A DNA stretch of 64,000 bases. Origin: Patiria pectinifera. Lineage: Eukaryota > Echinodermata > Asteroidea > Valvatida > Asterinidae. The notes below the pieces were generated by a model. It was not told where the DNA came from, ran no database searches, and was given only the letters and a program-made list of their open reading frames with translations. A program made the translations under genes and the position numbers. The stretch lies in assembly GCA_029964075.1 (NCBI GenBank), contig CM057135.1, positions 13,480,863 through 13,544,862 on the forward strand. Direction: 5' to 3'. This document shows positions 1 to 11,564 of the stretch, one piece after another (position 1 is the first letter of the stretch; every line of letters starts with the position of its first letter).

Positions 1-2640
1 TTTGTGTTAAGTGCTGGTGAAACGCCCACTACTCCTTTCAAAGCAAGGAATCTGCAGACTGCACTAGTGGTTCCCAAGTCACCGATCCTGTGGCCGGCCC
101 CGCCGACCTTAACTCATCGGGATGAGGCTGCCGCCGCTTCCCATATCCTCGGAGTGCACCCTGTATGTGAATCAAAAACAGAGCTTTTGTGAGGGACCTA
201 GTAACTATTACGGCAATTCGCATTTTGTCACAGATTAACATTTTTGCACTGTAATAACCTAATGTAGACTCATGCCTGATTTCGTAGGAGCACACAAACC
301 TTGTTAAGCCCTGAGCTGAGTGAACGGCATCGCTCCTCAACATTGCCCATCTGTGTATGTCCTCATATCTGCATATTAGGCTGATAAGTCCCATAGCAAC
401 TAAGCTGCTGACATGTTGACAGATTCAAACTAAATCGCAACCCGTGGGTTGGCACCCTGCAACTCTCCTGTAAGACAAGGACCCCAATTGCCGCTCTTAC
501 TGCCCCGCTGGGCGGTACTAAGCAAACAAACACTAACCGGAAGGACCGGGGTGAGGTACAAAAAGAACTGATCAAAAAAACGTCCCGATGTTAGTCTACT
601 GGTTAGGAAGTCACTGACAATGTCATAGAGACGACCTGTACCCAGGGAATGTACGTCCCCAAAATTCTCCATATACGACAACGACTCTCACTGCTATCTT
701 ACTGGTCAATGGCCATTACTAACCAAATATGAAACTCACTGATAACCCATCGTTGACTATGACCCACAATATGGCCGGTTGCAGTGCCCTACTCACTTTA
801 TAACTCTGTTCAAATAATTTGCTAAGGCAGCACCTTGACTGACACGAGAGTGGCGCCAAACTGTGCACACGCTAATGACAATTGCTCATATGTAGGCCCT
901 ATGTATTGATTCACTTATTTATTTATCTATTTATGTACTTATGTTAATCTTCGAATGTACTAGTTAATCTTCCGCGGCCGTGGATTTCACCCACCCAATA
1001 GGGAAGGGGCCGGGGGCTCCCGCGTGCCTGCTTCCATCTGAGACTACTAGCCAGGAACTGGGAAAAGTGAAACGTATTCGTGTTTGGTGGCGCCCCTCCC
1101 GCCTCCCTATAGCCTACGCCATTGGCACCATGGCCTTTGCAAATATGGGAGCAATAAAATTGGCAACAATAGTTTTATTAAATAATGCTTCTGCTATCTC
1201 TGAGGCAATCCTCAAAGAACTGCACGCGAGAGCTAACTTTTGTAACTTTTGGTGACGTTATGTCATGTATGTCTCATACATTGGTATGCTGCATTCGCGT
1301 TGTGTTAAAATCTACGCCTTTTCTCTATAGGGATTACCCGTACTTTGTCTGCCCCACACTTACAACTTACGAGCGCTTACATGGCCTCATAAAATCCCCA
1401 CAATCTTCTTCATATTAACGCCTGCTCTACGTCATTCTGATAGTAGTAAGATTTGCAATCCTTGATTCTAACCTGGAATTTCGACAAGACACTAACGGGG
1501 AAACCAGCAAGTACTAAGCAAAGCTGCATGCAAAACGCTCTCCAGCTCCACTAAAAGGAGGGTAGGTTTGAACATGTTGCTTTGGAGTGTGTGCAAATTC
1601 TAGGACAATCAGAAACTCACGAACATGCCGAGTCAACTCGGCCCAACACCCATTGTTATCTGAGCTTCAGGTATTACACAGTGGTAAAGGAATCTGCTCA
1701 CCCGGTATACATGAGAAGACACTCCACGGACTTGTGGCTCGCCGCGGGTTGTCAAAGTAACGCCGTGGTCCGGTCACGCCCGATTCTGGTGGAACGGTGA
1801 GCACGCCGTTTGTCTCGGTTTCCCGTGCTCGGCCGGGGAGGGGAAAGCACACTGCACTGCTAAAGGAAGACTCGATGTCGTGATGTCCGAGTCCAGTCCT
1901 TGACCCACTCCGGAGTTTGGCCGGTCCGTCCGGCTAACAACTCTCTGTCGGCGTTGCTAGCCCATGCTCGCTCGTCTAGCCCCGACGCAATAGCGTTCCA
2001 GACCGGATCATCATCATGTCAAGCTTTCGGAATCGTCGCCTCGGCCAACCGTTTCGATACGTCTGGGACTCCACCTCCTCCCAGTTGGGCGGTCGCTTAG
2101 GCGATTAAACGGGGCGATCTGCGTTTTTATCGAACTACTTCAAGTCGGGCAAATTCTTGTTCCATGTTAGTGCTGTTGTCATTTCGATAACAGTTAAAGA
2201 GTAGCAATTAAATAAGTAGATTTTCTGAACACTAAAATCCTGAAAAACGAGAGCCTCGACAATCATTGACTGTATCAAGCGAAAACCAAACCGAAACTGA
2301 GCGGTTTTTGTGCCAGTGCCCTGGCATTGCGCGCGCTCGCAACTTGAGCCATGAACTCATCATGACCGCCTGACAACCGATGCAGACCAGACATCCACTC
2401 GCTGCCTCCCAGCGCGTGTTTCCTCCGTTTCTGAAGTGTTAAGAAATTAGCTATATTGTCATTCTCAAACATGTTGATAGTACATTTACTAAGAAAGGTG
2501 ACATCTTATGTAGACATTTGAATTATTGGTATCTTGGTCAACTGCCATTGTTACATATTTGCCTTTTCCATTGTAGCAACCAACAAGTCGTCAACCAAGC
2601 CTGTTCTTGAATAAAATAATTTATAAAAAATGAGTCAAAT
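1..2640. other. Unassigned 5' segment, no gene recognised
   Basis: No open frame here reaches 120 codons and none shows a motif I recognise on either strand. Composition is mixed: about 1740-2100 is more GC-rich than its surroundings, and 900-960 holds a short ATTT-type low-complexity patch. I see no terminal inverted repeats, no splice-bounded exon with domain content and no copies of the repeat family that fills the window from 3400 onward. It may be unique intergenic DNA or an old, unrecognisable repeat. Confidence 0.5.
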
Positions 2641-2671
2641 TTGTCTTCAATTTTTTTTGAACTGATTGTTT

Positions 2672-2695
2672 CTTTTTTTTGGGGGGGGGGGCGGG
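2672..2695. repeat. T8-G11 homopolymer run
   Basis: A run of eight T is followed directly by eleven G, then C and GGG. It is a low-complexity tract and a possible G-quadruplex former on the plus strand. The next 370 bases are AT-rich with nothing recognisable. Confidence 0.7.
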
Positions 2696-3072
2696 TTGGA
2701 GTGTTAAGACACTAATCATCTGAGCACGTACTCATTTGAATAAATAATATGATTATGTGAAGTTTCAATAACATAAGTTAGTGCAGTCATTTCGTTTAAC
2801 AAAAACTTTTTGTGCAACGGCTTTGAAATTTGTTTTTCCGCATTATGTTTTTTTAATTGAGGTGGTGTTTTTCTGTTTTGAATGATTTATTATTTTGTGC
2901 TGTTGTTGTTTTTGTTAAACATATATAGATTTAGGACTTCCAGACTGTACACCTATAAGATGATGCACTGGGACCCATTATGACATCATCATGGCTTCTG
3001 ATTCGGTTTCTACATATATCATCAGTCTGTTTGCCCTTCCCCTAAAGCAGACCAAAAATCACTGAGACAAGG

Positions 3073-3385
3073 CTACTGATTGGGGGCGCCATTCACTTTT
3101 TACGGTGTGTCGCTATATTTTTTTGGTGACGCACTGTCCTTATTTTGATCCCGTGAAAGTGTTCAGATCAGGCTCTGTGCCGCTCGTTACGCGGCCTTGC
3201 ATAGCTTAGCCTGTGCGCCCGTACAATCGTTAAAGTTACTGATTGGCAAATGGTGGGCCGTTATTTTGTCTTGTAACGCGCTATCCTTTTGATCCCGTAA
3301 AAGTGTTAATAAAAGATGCCGTGCCACTTGTTTTACGCTGCCTCGCACAGCCTAGCCTGTGCGCTCGTACAACCGTTAAAGTTAT
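3073..3385 (+). repeat. Imperfect 164-bp tandem duplication
   Basis: Copy 1 begins at 3073 and copy 2 at 3237, both with (A/T)CTGATTGG-type starts. They share TTTTGATCCCGT(G/A)AAAGTGTT, a GCTCGT/CTTGTTTTACGC segment, AGC(T/C)TAGCCTGTGCGC and CGTTAAAGTTA. Substitutions and small indels show that the duplication is not recent. No coding role is evident. Confidence 0.75.
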
Positions 3386-3399
3386 GTACTGCCCTCTTT

Positions 3400-4542
3400 T
3401 GGCGAGAATGAAGGACGTAATGTACATTGTACGACGTTTCAAAGCCACATGTACGTGCTATACATGTGGAAGTCCTGTGCATGTTTTAAAGCTGTCTGCC
3501 GCATCTTGCGCAAGGGTATTTTTTTGCCGACGCCGCGTCAACTGTGTGAACAATTTGACAAGCTGTTAACTTGGCACTGTTGAGGCAAATGTTTACGCTA
3601 TCATTTAATGGGCAATTCAAGATTATATCTGTACGGAATGATTTGTCAGCAATTTTTGTAAAAGGAAAGGTCTTTTCAACGGAACTTCCGGTCTGATGAC
3701 GTCATACGCCTAAAACTTCGCACACGTCTTAAGTGGGTCAAGGTTATCATATAAACCTATATTTAGGCGATTCCGACAAACTTCGCCACAGACATCTATT
3801 CAAAATACATTTTTTGAAATTTCCAACCTGTCACTAGAGGGCGCTCGAAGATTGCATGACGTCACCGGTAGATGATTTGAAGAATACTATCAGCCAAGAG
3901 ACTAACACCGTTGAAAGTAAGTTCATTTCTATTACCACTTTCAAATAAAAAGCCACTTCCGGTTTTGGCCTTTTTCGACCGGAAGCAAGGGTCACGTGAT
4001 TGCACGCACACTGAATGAAATAAAGACCTCAACCTACTCTTACACTTGCCGGCAACAGAATGCTGCGGACGCGTACGGTTGATTTCTGATGCATTTTTAA
4101 ATATTAAAAGTGTCACACTTTAATTGCCTATATATAAAAACAGGATGACGTCATCATGACGTCATCATTCCACAGTGTTGTTTGATTTAGGGTCTTTGCT
4201 TGGACAAAGAGTGGTGTAAATGAATAACTGGCAAAGAGTCGAAAATGCCCTTTGAAAAGCGACAAGTTTTTGTTTTAATTTCTGTGTACAAAGTCAATGG
4301 GAAAAATTAAATATTAAAAAATCTATAATAATTAGTCGATGACTTCACCATGACGTCAATTTTCGGGACACATCTTTTCTATAGGGACTCTGCTTATGCA
4401 AACTTTGAATGATGTCTGACAAATATTAATGCCAAAAGTGGCCTGTAGAAAAAACGTGCACAAAGTCTACGGGGTTTAGGCGACAAAAAGAAGAAAGAAA
4501 AAAAAATCAGAACAAAAACAAAGGCTTTTGCGCACTTCACGG

Positions 4543-4573
<31 letters not shown>

Positions 4574-4667
4574 AACAAAAACAAAGGCTTTTTCGCAAAA
4601 TTGCAAAAAAAAAAAAAAAAAATCTTAACGAAAACAAGAGCTGTTTCGGTGTGTCACCGAAACAGCT
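3400..4667 (-). mobile_element. Non-autonomous stem-loop element, minus copy with long unique core
   Basis: Read on the minus strand, the copy starts with a stem-loop at 4639-4667 (AGCTGTTTCGGTG and its complement), then CTTGTTTTCGTTAAGA and a T-rich run. It continues leftward through a core that recurs, in the opposite orientation, at about 51000-52000 and 53000-54100. Shared landmarks are the CACTTCCGGTTTTGG/ACCGGAAG block (3950-3985), the CTAGAGGGCGCTCGAAG block (3834-3850) and TGACGTCA sites at 3697, 3858, 4145, 4156 and 4351. No protein is encoded. The far (left) end near 3400 is degraded, so the boundary is approximate. A-rich stretches at 4491-4620 are low complexity. Confidence 0.65.
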
Positions 4668-4669
4668 AA

Positions 4670-5117
4670 CTAGAGGTTTATGTCCGTTCAATCAACAGAA
4701 CATGGCTTTTTCGCATTGTTGATTGTTGTTGTTGATTGTTGTTGTTGATTGTTGATGTTGATGTTGATTGTTGATTGTTGACGTTTCTTGATGTTGATTG
4801 TTATTGATGTTGATTGTAGATGATGATTGTAGATGTTAATTGTTAATTGTTGATTTTGATTGTTGATGTTGATGTTGATGTTGATTGATGGTTAGTTGAT
4901 GCTGATTGTTGGTGTTGATGTTGATTGTTGATGTTGATAATGTTGTAACTGGATGTTGATGTTGATTTTTGATATTGATTTTTGATGTTGGGGATGATTG
5001 TTGATGTTGATTATTTATGTCAATTGTTGATGTTTCTTGATGTTGATTGTTGATGTTGGTTATTGATGTTGATTGTTGATGATGATTGTTGATGTTAATT
5101 GTTAATTGTTGATTGTT
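4670..5117 (-). repeat. TTGATG/TTGATTG low-complexity array, left half
   Basis: The segment opens with CTAG (4670-4673) and an imperfect hairpin, ATGTCCGTT and AACAGAACAT around a CAATC loop. From 4719 to 5117 it is almost entirely irregular TTGATG, TTGATTG and TTGTTG units. The same CTAG, hairpin and array occur without interruption at 20113-20674, which is therefore an empty paralogue of this locus. Here the L1-like element at 5118 splits the array. The long minus-strand frames rich in N, Q, H and S are translations of this repeat, not genes. Confidence 0.8.
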
Positions 5118-6259
5118 AAAGCTAATCTCCTGTAATGTGCGTGGTCTAAGAAACCGCACAAAAAGACACTTAGTTTTTGATTATTTGAGAAGACACAATG
5201 TTGACATTGCATTAATTCAAAGAAGCTTATTGTTTCCAGAATGATATTAACCATTGGAAACATGAGTGGGGAGGAGATACGATCCCTTGTTGTGGTTCTA
5301 ACAAAAGTAAAGGGTTGCTCATTCTGATTAAGAAACACTATTGTGCTGTTATCAATGATGTTTATAGCGATAAATATGACAGATTTATTGGAATAAGTTT
5401 GTCTGTTGAGGGTTCAGATTACAATATTTGGAATGTGTACGCTCCCTGCTCGAGTACAGAGAGAATTTCAGTTTTTGACCGTTTATGTAAAGTCATGCTT
5501 GAGTGTAACTATCCAGGGTATACAAGTGTTGGTGGCGACTTCAATGTCACCCTCGAGCCCAAAATTGACAAGTATGGAGGTAATCACAGGCAGTGCCCAA
5601 GTGCCAAATTTCTGGGTGAGGTAATGGAAAGTCTTGATATTAGTGATGTTTGGCGAACCAAAAATCACGACAAGAAACAATATACGTGGAGGCAAAAAAA
5701 TCCATTGATTATGTGCCGACTTGACTATTGGTTCACTGATCACATCCTGATCCCTTCAATCGATCATTGTGATATTATTCCATTACCTCGCTCAGATCAC
5801 AGTGCTGTATTAATTGATATTAATGTCAATGAAATAGACAGAGGCCCTGGTTACTGGAAAATGAATAACAGCGTTTTAGAGGACATTCATTATATCACGT
5901 GTATCCAACAACTCTTGGATGACATCTCTAGTTCGAGCTTGAAGCATAAACTGTCGAAGAGGATGTTCTGGGATTTCTGTAAAAACAAGATTCGCAGTTT
6001 CACAATCCAGTTTTGCAGAAAGAATCAAAAGCTGCGCAAGAATAGGTTAGAATTGCTGGAGCAGAAACTTTTTCAGAGCTTTAAAAACCTGTCAGATAAT
6101 CCCTCGCCTCAGAATCTCAGTACATTTGACAAGCTCAATCTGGAGTATAATGTTGTATCTGAATATGAGTCAAAAGGGGCTAGAATAAGATCAAAGACGA
6201 GATGGTTTGAGGAAGGAGAAAAAAAATACAAAATATTTTTTGAACCTGGAAAAGTGTAA
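5118..6259 (+). pseudogene. L1-like ORF2 endonuclease domain (broken)
   Basis: This is the exonuclease/endonuclease/phosphatase fold that nicks target DNA to prime reverse transcription. The longest open frame starts at an internal Met at 5315. In it GGDFN lies near residue 75, TW near 125, RLDYW near 135 and the catalytic SDH at 160-162. Upstream, 5122-5220 reads in another frame with the family's N-terminal ISCNVRGLR-type motif. A one-base insertion around 5218-5224 separates the two, right at the conserved Gln-Glu of the active site. The frame then runs through the linker to 6259, where a further shift moves coding to the frame starting at about 6207. The original start codon lies outside the truncated copy. 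Confidence 0.85.
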
Positions 6260-6892
6260 TGCCAAACGCAGAAGTTTTTGCACTCTGGTGAATGACCAGG
6301 GTGTGCAATTCCAAGATCAGGATGATATTTTAGAAGAACAGGTCAAATTCTATGAACGTCTGTATTCACCAATTGTCAAAGATGTTGACATTAAATTTGC
6401 TGAATTTGTGAATGATTGTGACATAGAACACCTCTCTGAGGATGAAAACTTTCTTGCGAGGACAAAATTATGCTTGATGAGTGTACTAATAATGCCTTGG
6501 GGGAAATGGCTAATGACAGGAGCCCTGGGCTGGATGGCCTTACAAAGGAATTATATGTCACCTTCTGGAACGTGATTGGGCCAATTGTTGTTGACAGTTT
6601 AAATGAAGCCTATGACAGTGGAGAACTATCAGTGTCGCAGAAGAGGGGATTAATCTCATTGTTGTACAAAGGGAAAGGGGGTGTACGTTCACTAAACAAT
6701 AGGAGACCGATTTCGCTTCTGAATATTGATTATAAGATATCCACAAGAGTCCTTGCATCAAGAATTCGCCATGTTTTATCTTCACTTATTAGCCCAAACC
6801 AAACGGGATTCATGAAAGGTCGATTCATTGGCGAAAACATCAGACTCATGGACATTATTCGCCAGTGTGAAAAGTGTAACATTCCAGGTTAG
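6207..6892 (+). pseudogene. L1-like ORF2 reverse transcriptase, N-terminal part only
   Basis: Two overlapping frames (6207-6575 and 6470-6892) together cover the beginning of the reverse transcriptase. The second carries SPGLDGL near its residue 19, then LLYKGKG, NNRRPISLLNIDYK and PNQTGFMKGRFI, which are typical fingers motifs of L1-clade enzymes. Motif A (the first catalytic Asp), motif B and the YADD/FADD box are absent. The sequence jumps at about 6890 directly to the C-terminal region, so several hundred bases including the whole active site have been deleted. The copy cannot encode a working polymerase. Confidence 0.82.
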
Positions 6893-7968
6893 GAGAAACA
6901 CTATAGTAGGTGCATATGACCAAGGTGGTTTGAATATGATTGATGTGAAAAGTGTAATTAACACCTTGCATTTGAAATGGTTAAAAAGACTAGCCAATGA
7001 TGATATCCTTCCGTGGAAGAATTGTGCTTTGTTTGAATTTGATAAACTTGGTCCAGATCTCTCTGTATTTCACAGTAACTGTAGTGCCAAAGATTTGCTC
7101 TGCTGTTCTGATCTGAATAACCTTGCGGCTTGCGCCCTTCTATAAGAACATCATTTTGTCTTGGCTGGAAACCAACCCACGGGCAGAGGCTGCAGACATT
7201 ACTGAAGTTGCGAAGCAAAGAATTTGGAATAACCATGCAGTCAAATTCAAGGGTAAACCGATTTTTCTGAAAAACTGGATCTCAGCTGGTATCATTTACG
7301 TTTATCATCTTGATGACAACCACAGTAATTTCATGACCGCTGATCAGATTAGGCAAATCATTGGCAACAAGGGTAACTACTTACTGGAATATTATATTGT
7401 CATTAATTCCCTTCCAGTGGCTAAATGAGCTAATTAAGATGAATATGAAGCGCATCAGGAAGAAATTTACTGACACAAAATTCACTACCCCCATAGCAGA
7501 GACATTTTGGAAAAACAAATTCCCCACTCATAACTTTGTTTGGGATGTAATATGGAAGAGGCTCAACTATTGCTGTCCAGACAGTAAGTCATTTTCAATC
7601 AACTGGAAAATCATTCATAACTGTTACCCCACTCAAGTCTGGCTTTGCAAAAGGAAGAAGAGTGATTCAGAAAATTGCACATTTTGTCATGAGAGTATTG
7701 ATTACATTGAACACTTTTTTGGTCATGTAAAATGGTAAAACCCCTTTGGAAAGAAATCGAAAAGATTGCTGCATCTAAGTATGGCAAATCGATCAGTTTG
7801 TCCGTGGAAGATATTCTTTTTGGGGTCGGGGAAACATACAATAGTTATCGGTTTCTGAATACTTTAATTAATACAGGTAAACAAACAGTGAGTCGTTTTA
7901 AATTTGGCCAGTATTCCAACCTTATCATCCTTTTTGAGCAGGAACTCCAGCTTCGTCATGTCGAGTAA
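6893..7968 (+). pseudogene. L1-like ORF2 C-terminal region with zinc knuckle
   Basis: Coding continues in fragments: 6893-7145 (QGGLNMIDV, a usual post-thumb motif), 7123-7428 (IWNNHAVKFKGKPIF), 7361-7738 (THNFVWDVIWKRLN, then CTFC with a downstream IEHFF) and 7732-7968. The CxxC...H pattern near 7670-7720 matches the zf-RVT knuckle found at the end of L1/Tx1-type ORF2, which helps bind RNA at the target. Each junction is a frame change, and one TAA falls at 7736-7738. The tail 7969-8108 is 3' UTR plus A-rich end. Confidence 0.8.
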
Positions 7969-8108
7969 ACTGTTTTGTTAGAATTTTTTGTTGTGTGTAA
8001 TTCAGTAGTACCTATAGAGCAGATGATTAATATGTACAGAGATTATTGTTATTTAATTGTTGATTGTATCTTTGAATAAAACAGAAAAAAAAGAAAAGAA
8101 AAAAAAAC

Positions 8109-8300
8109 GTTGATTGTTGATGTTGATGTCGGTTGATGATTATTGATAGTTGATTGTTGATAGTTGATTGTTGATGTTGATTAATGATTGTTGATGTTGA
8201 TTGTTGAAGATTTTGACTGTTGATTTTGATTTTTGATTGTTGATTGTTGATTAATTGATGGTGAATGTTAATTTTATGTTGATTTTCAACTATCAACTAT
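8109..8300 (-). repeat. TTGATG low-complexity array, right half
   Basis: This continues the array broken by the L1-like element. The order TTGATGTCGG, TTGATGATTATTGATAG and TTGATTGTTGATAG matches 20575-20630 of the uninterrupted copy. It ends in TTTTCAACTAT units (8282-8330). Confidence 0.8.
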
Positions 8301-9366
8301 TTTCAACTATATTTATGTTGGTTTTCAACTATCGCATTTTTGATGACGTCACATTACTTTCAAAATGTTGTGTATATACTTATTCCGTATCAAACCAATT
8401 ACAAAAAGAATTTTGAATTATGCATGTTGCGTTTGTGTGATATGGCTTAAAGGTCCAACAATTTATAAAATCATATAAAATCGCATGATGACGTCAATAT
8501 GACGTCATTTCAATTTGTACCTATAACACATCCCGGTCTACCTACATACCGAGTTTCAACCAATCACTTACCGTGCTATATATATTGGGCTTTGAAATAT
8601 GAACTTTTAAGATGACGTCACGTGACCCATGATGACGTCATTAAAACAATACTTGGCGGTGCTCATTTTTCTTTTGTGGATTTAGCCTATACCAAGTTTG
8701 AAGCGACTTGGATGAATAAAAGTGTTAACCATTGTAATCAGAATAAAATTGTAAATATTTTTAAAATCGTTAAAAATCTGTCGATGACGTCATCGTAACG
8801 TCATTTCAGATTTTGTGCACTGGTACAATTATCTACCCACCTACCAAGTTTCAGTATGATCGGACATTCCCTTAAATGTGTTTTACAAAATCGCATTTTT
8901 GATGACGTCATCATGACGTCACACATTTTTCAAAATTTTGTGCATATACTTATTGCTTAACCTAATACAAAAAGAATTTTGATTTTGGAATATTTCGTTC
9001 GTAAGATATTGCTTCAAGGTCCAAAACGTCAAAAATCGATATAAAATCACACAATGACGTCATGATGACGTCACCTCAAATTTTATCTATAACACATCCC
9101 GGTCTACCAACATACCGAGTTTCAACCCAATCCGACTTATAGTTCTTTAGATTTAGGGTCCTAGAGTTTGCACATTTGAGATGATGTCACGTGGCCCATG
9201 ATGACGTCACTTTTCCATGCACGAGTTCACTGTGGGTTCTGACTCTGTGCCAAGTTTCATTAAGATTGAAGTATGTTCAGGGTCAAAAGTGGGGTCCAGA
9301 ATGAAACATGTGTAAAGTCAATGGGATTTGGGATAGAAGAACAAGAGGAAGAAGTAAGAAAAACGA
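8301..9366 (-). repeat. TGACGTCA-rich monomer array A
   Basis: Related monomers carry recurring phrases such as ACACATCCCGGTCTACC, CGAGTTTCAACC, TAGATTTAGG and paired TGACGTCA. The phrase GCATTTTTGATGACGTCA recurs at about 8334 and 8892, giving a higher-order unit of about 558 bp. No coding potential. Read on the minus strand it belongs to an element whose terminal hairpin should be on the left. It ends at the next element's terminal hairpin at 9367. Confidence 0.75.
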
Positions 9367-9412
9367 GAGATCTATGTCTGTGTGCAACAGAACATAGGGC
9401 TTTTCCGCATTG
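9363..9412 (-). mobile_element. Terminal hairpin of a minus-strand array element (CTCG variant)
   Basis: Read on the minus strand: GCGGAAAAGCCC, ATGTTCTGTTG, a short loop, CAGACATAGATCTCTCG, then a T-rich flank. It matches the termini at 13403, 20113 and 10793, but the usual CTAG is CTCG here. The imperfect hairpin sits a few bases inside the end. Confidence 0.6.
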
Positions 9413-10185
9413 TTTTTTTTTTTATCAATAACACGTCCCAGACGATGCATGTACAATGTTTCAAAGTATACAGTACAAGAATTTTCTAATATATTTTGTA
9501 GCGTCTGTGAGATATATTATCATCAAAAAGAAATAAATCAATATGAAATCAGACGTATAGGACTACCTTAATATGCAATTTTGACCGATTCGGACTGATA
9601 GTTTTCTCAAAATGACACTTTAAAAATGCACGTTTATGATGACGTCACATGCCTTACGATGACGTCATATTGATAAAACTATTCAATGCACATTTTTGCA
9701 TTGAAGTCAATCCAATGAAAGGAAGTGTTAAATTTTGGAAGCGGAATGAAATTGTAAATGTTAAAAAAATCATGCGATGACGTCATGGTGATGTAATTTC
9801 AGATTCTGCCGTACCATTATTTAGCTATCCACCAAGTTTTATATGTGTTTTCAAAATTGCATTTTTGATGACGTCATCATGATGTCACACGTTTTTTTCA
9901 AATTTTGTGCAAACGCCTATTACCAAACAAACAAAATACAAACGGAATTTTGAATTTTGCAAGGTGCTTCGTGAGATATGGCTTAAAGGTCCAAAAATTC
10001 AAAAATAATATAAAATCACACGATGACGTCATGATGACGTCACCTCAATTTTTACCTATAACACATCCCGGTCTACTCACATACCAAGTTTCAACCCAAT
10101 CGGACTGACAGTTTTGTAGATTTAGGACTTTGTAATATGCACATGAATGATGACGTCACTCTTCGGGACACATCTATGCTATAAG
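9413..10185 (-). repeat. TGACGTCA-rich monomer array B
   Basis: Same monomer family as array A. The GCATTTTTGATGACGTCATC unit recurs at about 9857, followed by the AAACGGAATTTTGAATTT and CACATCCCGGTCTACTC phrases. TGACGTCA occurs repeatedly, as in the pairs at 9640/9660 and 10024/10034. Non-coding. Confidence 0.75.
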
Positions 10186-10840
10186 GACTAAGCCTATGCT
10201 GACTCAACCTCGTCCCCAGTGTGTCGAGCAGTACGTGCCCACCACTACCTGCTCTCTCACCCTGGTATTGGATCATTTGCATGTGCAAGATTTTTGAACA
10301 CGTATGCAAATAAGAAAAAGTGTGGTGCATGCTTGTGTGTTACATTAGCGTTTGTTTTTGTATGTGGTGTCTGGAGTAAAAACAATCAATACGTCGCAGT
10401 GCGAGGCATGGCATGAGTTACGAAAATACGATTTTATTTTAATTAAACTGTTACGATCACATTTCATATTAATAAGAACAAATTGGAAAGGAAAGGAATA
10501 TTTTTTAGAGAAGGCGTGAACACGTATTGCACGTAGTAAATAACAACACCAAGTATACGATATAAATCCATTTCTAGCCAATTGCGGTACCGAATCAGGA
10601 TACAGGAAGAAAGTTTCCTATCCAGGGCTTACTATTGGAAACGACGTTGGAAATAAAGTAAGCACTGGGGACGAGGTTGGCGCTGACTTTGAATGATGTA
10701 TGACAAAGGTGAATGGCAAAAGTGAGGGGTGGAAAAGAAATGTACAATGTCTATGGGATTTGCCAGGGAATAAAAAGAAGAAGAAGAAAGAAAACGAGAG
10801 ATCTATGTCTGTTTGCAACAGGAGATTTTTCAGCATTATA
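10186..10840 (-). mobile_element. Degenerate array-element segments and a terminal hairpin at 10793
   Basis: 10640-10760 carries TTTGAATGATGTATGACAAAG and CAATGTCTATGGGATTTGCC, recurring at 12255-12345 and 20010-20090. At 10793-10830 a diverged terminal hairpin (ACGAGAGATCTATGTCTG) marks another minus-strand element end. 10200-10640 shows no recognisable feature. Confidence 0.5.
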
Positions 10841-10859
10841 ATTGTTTTTTTTTTTTATG

Positions 10860-11560
10860 AATAACACATCCCTGACTATGCATGTACAGTGTTTTAATTG
10901 AATCAGACTTGGCTTGAACAGGTTCCTGTATTGAAAAAAATGTGACAATTTGTGTCTGTATTACCAAAAACACAAAGTATAGTATACAGATACATGTATA
11001 CATGTATTGTACAGTCTAAATGCACCATTTGTCTAGTTTTCAAGTGAATTTTCCAAAACTAAACCAACTGTCTGCATAAAAAGCACACATTCATAGCTGG
11101 ATATCCCATCCATAAATAAAGACAAATGCAAAACACAACGTACATAAAAAAAAAAGGAATTTAACATGCATGACATGAAACAAATTAGAATTAGCATCCT
11201 AAAAACGAGCCCCCCCCCCCGAAATTATATGTGTTCGTACGTGCATGACGATTTGTTGTACACCGTTCTCCGACCGCGTACACGCTAAAAGAAAAGGTAG
11301 AAAACCTACGAAAATGTCGCCACAAGGACTAGCAAAAGATAATCAAACGAAAGCTTGTTGCTTTCTTTATCGATGTGTGGTGATCATTTTTTTGTCCTAA
11401 TCTGGTCAAGTCACGGCGAAGGAACTAAAAAAGAACAACCAAATTCATCCTCAAAAACCTTCGCTTTCAACTTAATACCATGCATGCCATCTTCATGAAC
11501 TGCTACTTCTTTTGTAAATGTGTAGTTCATATAAAAAGAGCTGTCGAACACTCCGGCCGA
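10860..11560. other. AT-rich spacer without recognised feature
   Basis: Low-complexity patches only: TACATGTATACATGTA-type runs near 10990, an A10 tract near 11150 and a C12 run at 11209-11220. No open frame with recognisable content. Confidence 0.5.
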
Positions 11561-11564
11561 TGGA

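Larger units (their letters stand above)
5118..8108 (+). mobile_element. L1/Tx1-like non-LTR retrotransposon, 5'-truncated and internally deleted
   Basis: The order is apurinic endonuclease, N-terminal reverse transcriptase, a C-terminal region with a zinc knuckle, then an AATAAA signal (about 8075) and an A-rich tail (8083-8107). It interrupts a TTGATG array, and GTTGATTGTT flanks it at 5108-5117 and 8109-8118. That could be a 10-bp target duplication, but the flank is itself repetitive, so the match is weak. Copies of this type normally encode an ORF1 and a roughly 1200-residue ORF2. ORF1 and the endonuclease's first codons are missing, consistent with 5' truncation. At least four frame changes and the loss of the catalytic core make it inactive. 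Confidence 0.88.

Noticed and set aside
4394..4722. Phe-rich and Lys-rich frames on both strands
   Set aside because: Arise from A/T homopolymer tracts next to the element start stem.
4836..5159. Asn/Gln/His-rich minus frames here and at 8027-8296 and 20398-20700
   Set aside because: Translations of the TTGATG arrays.
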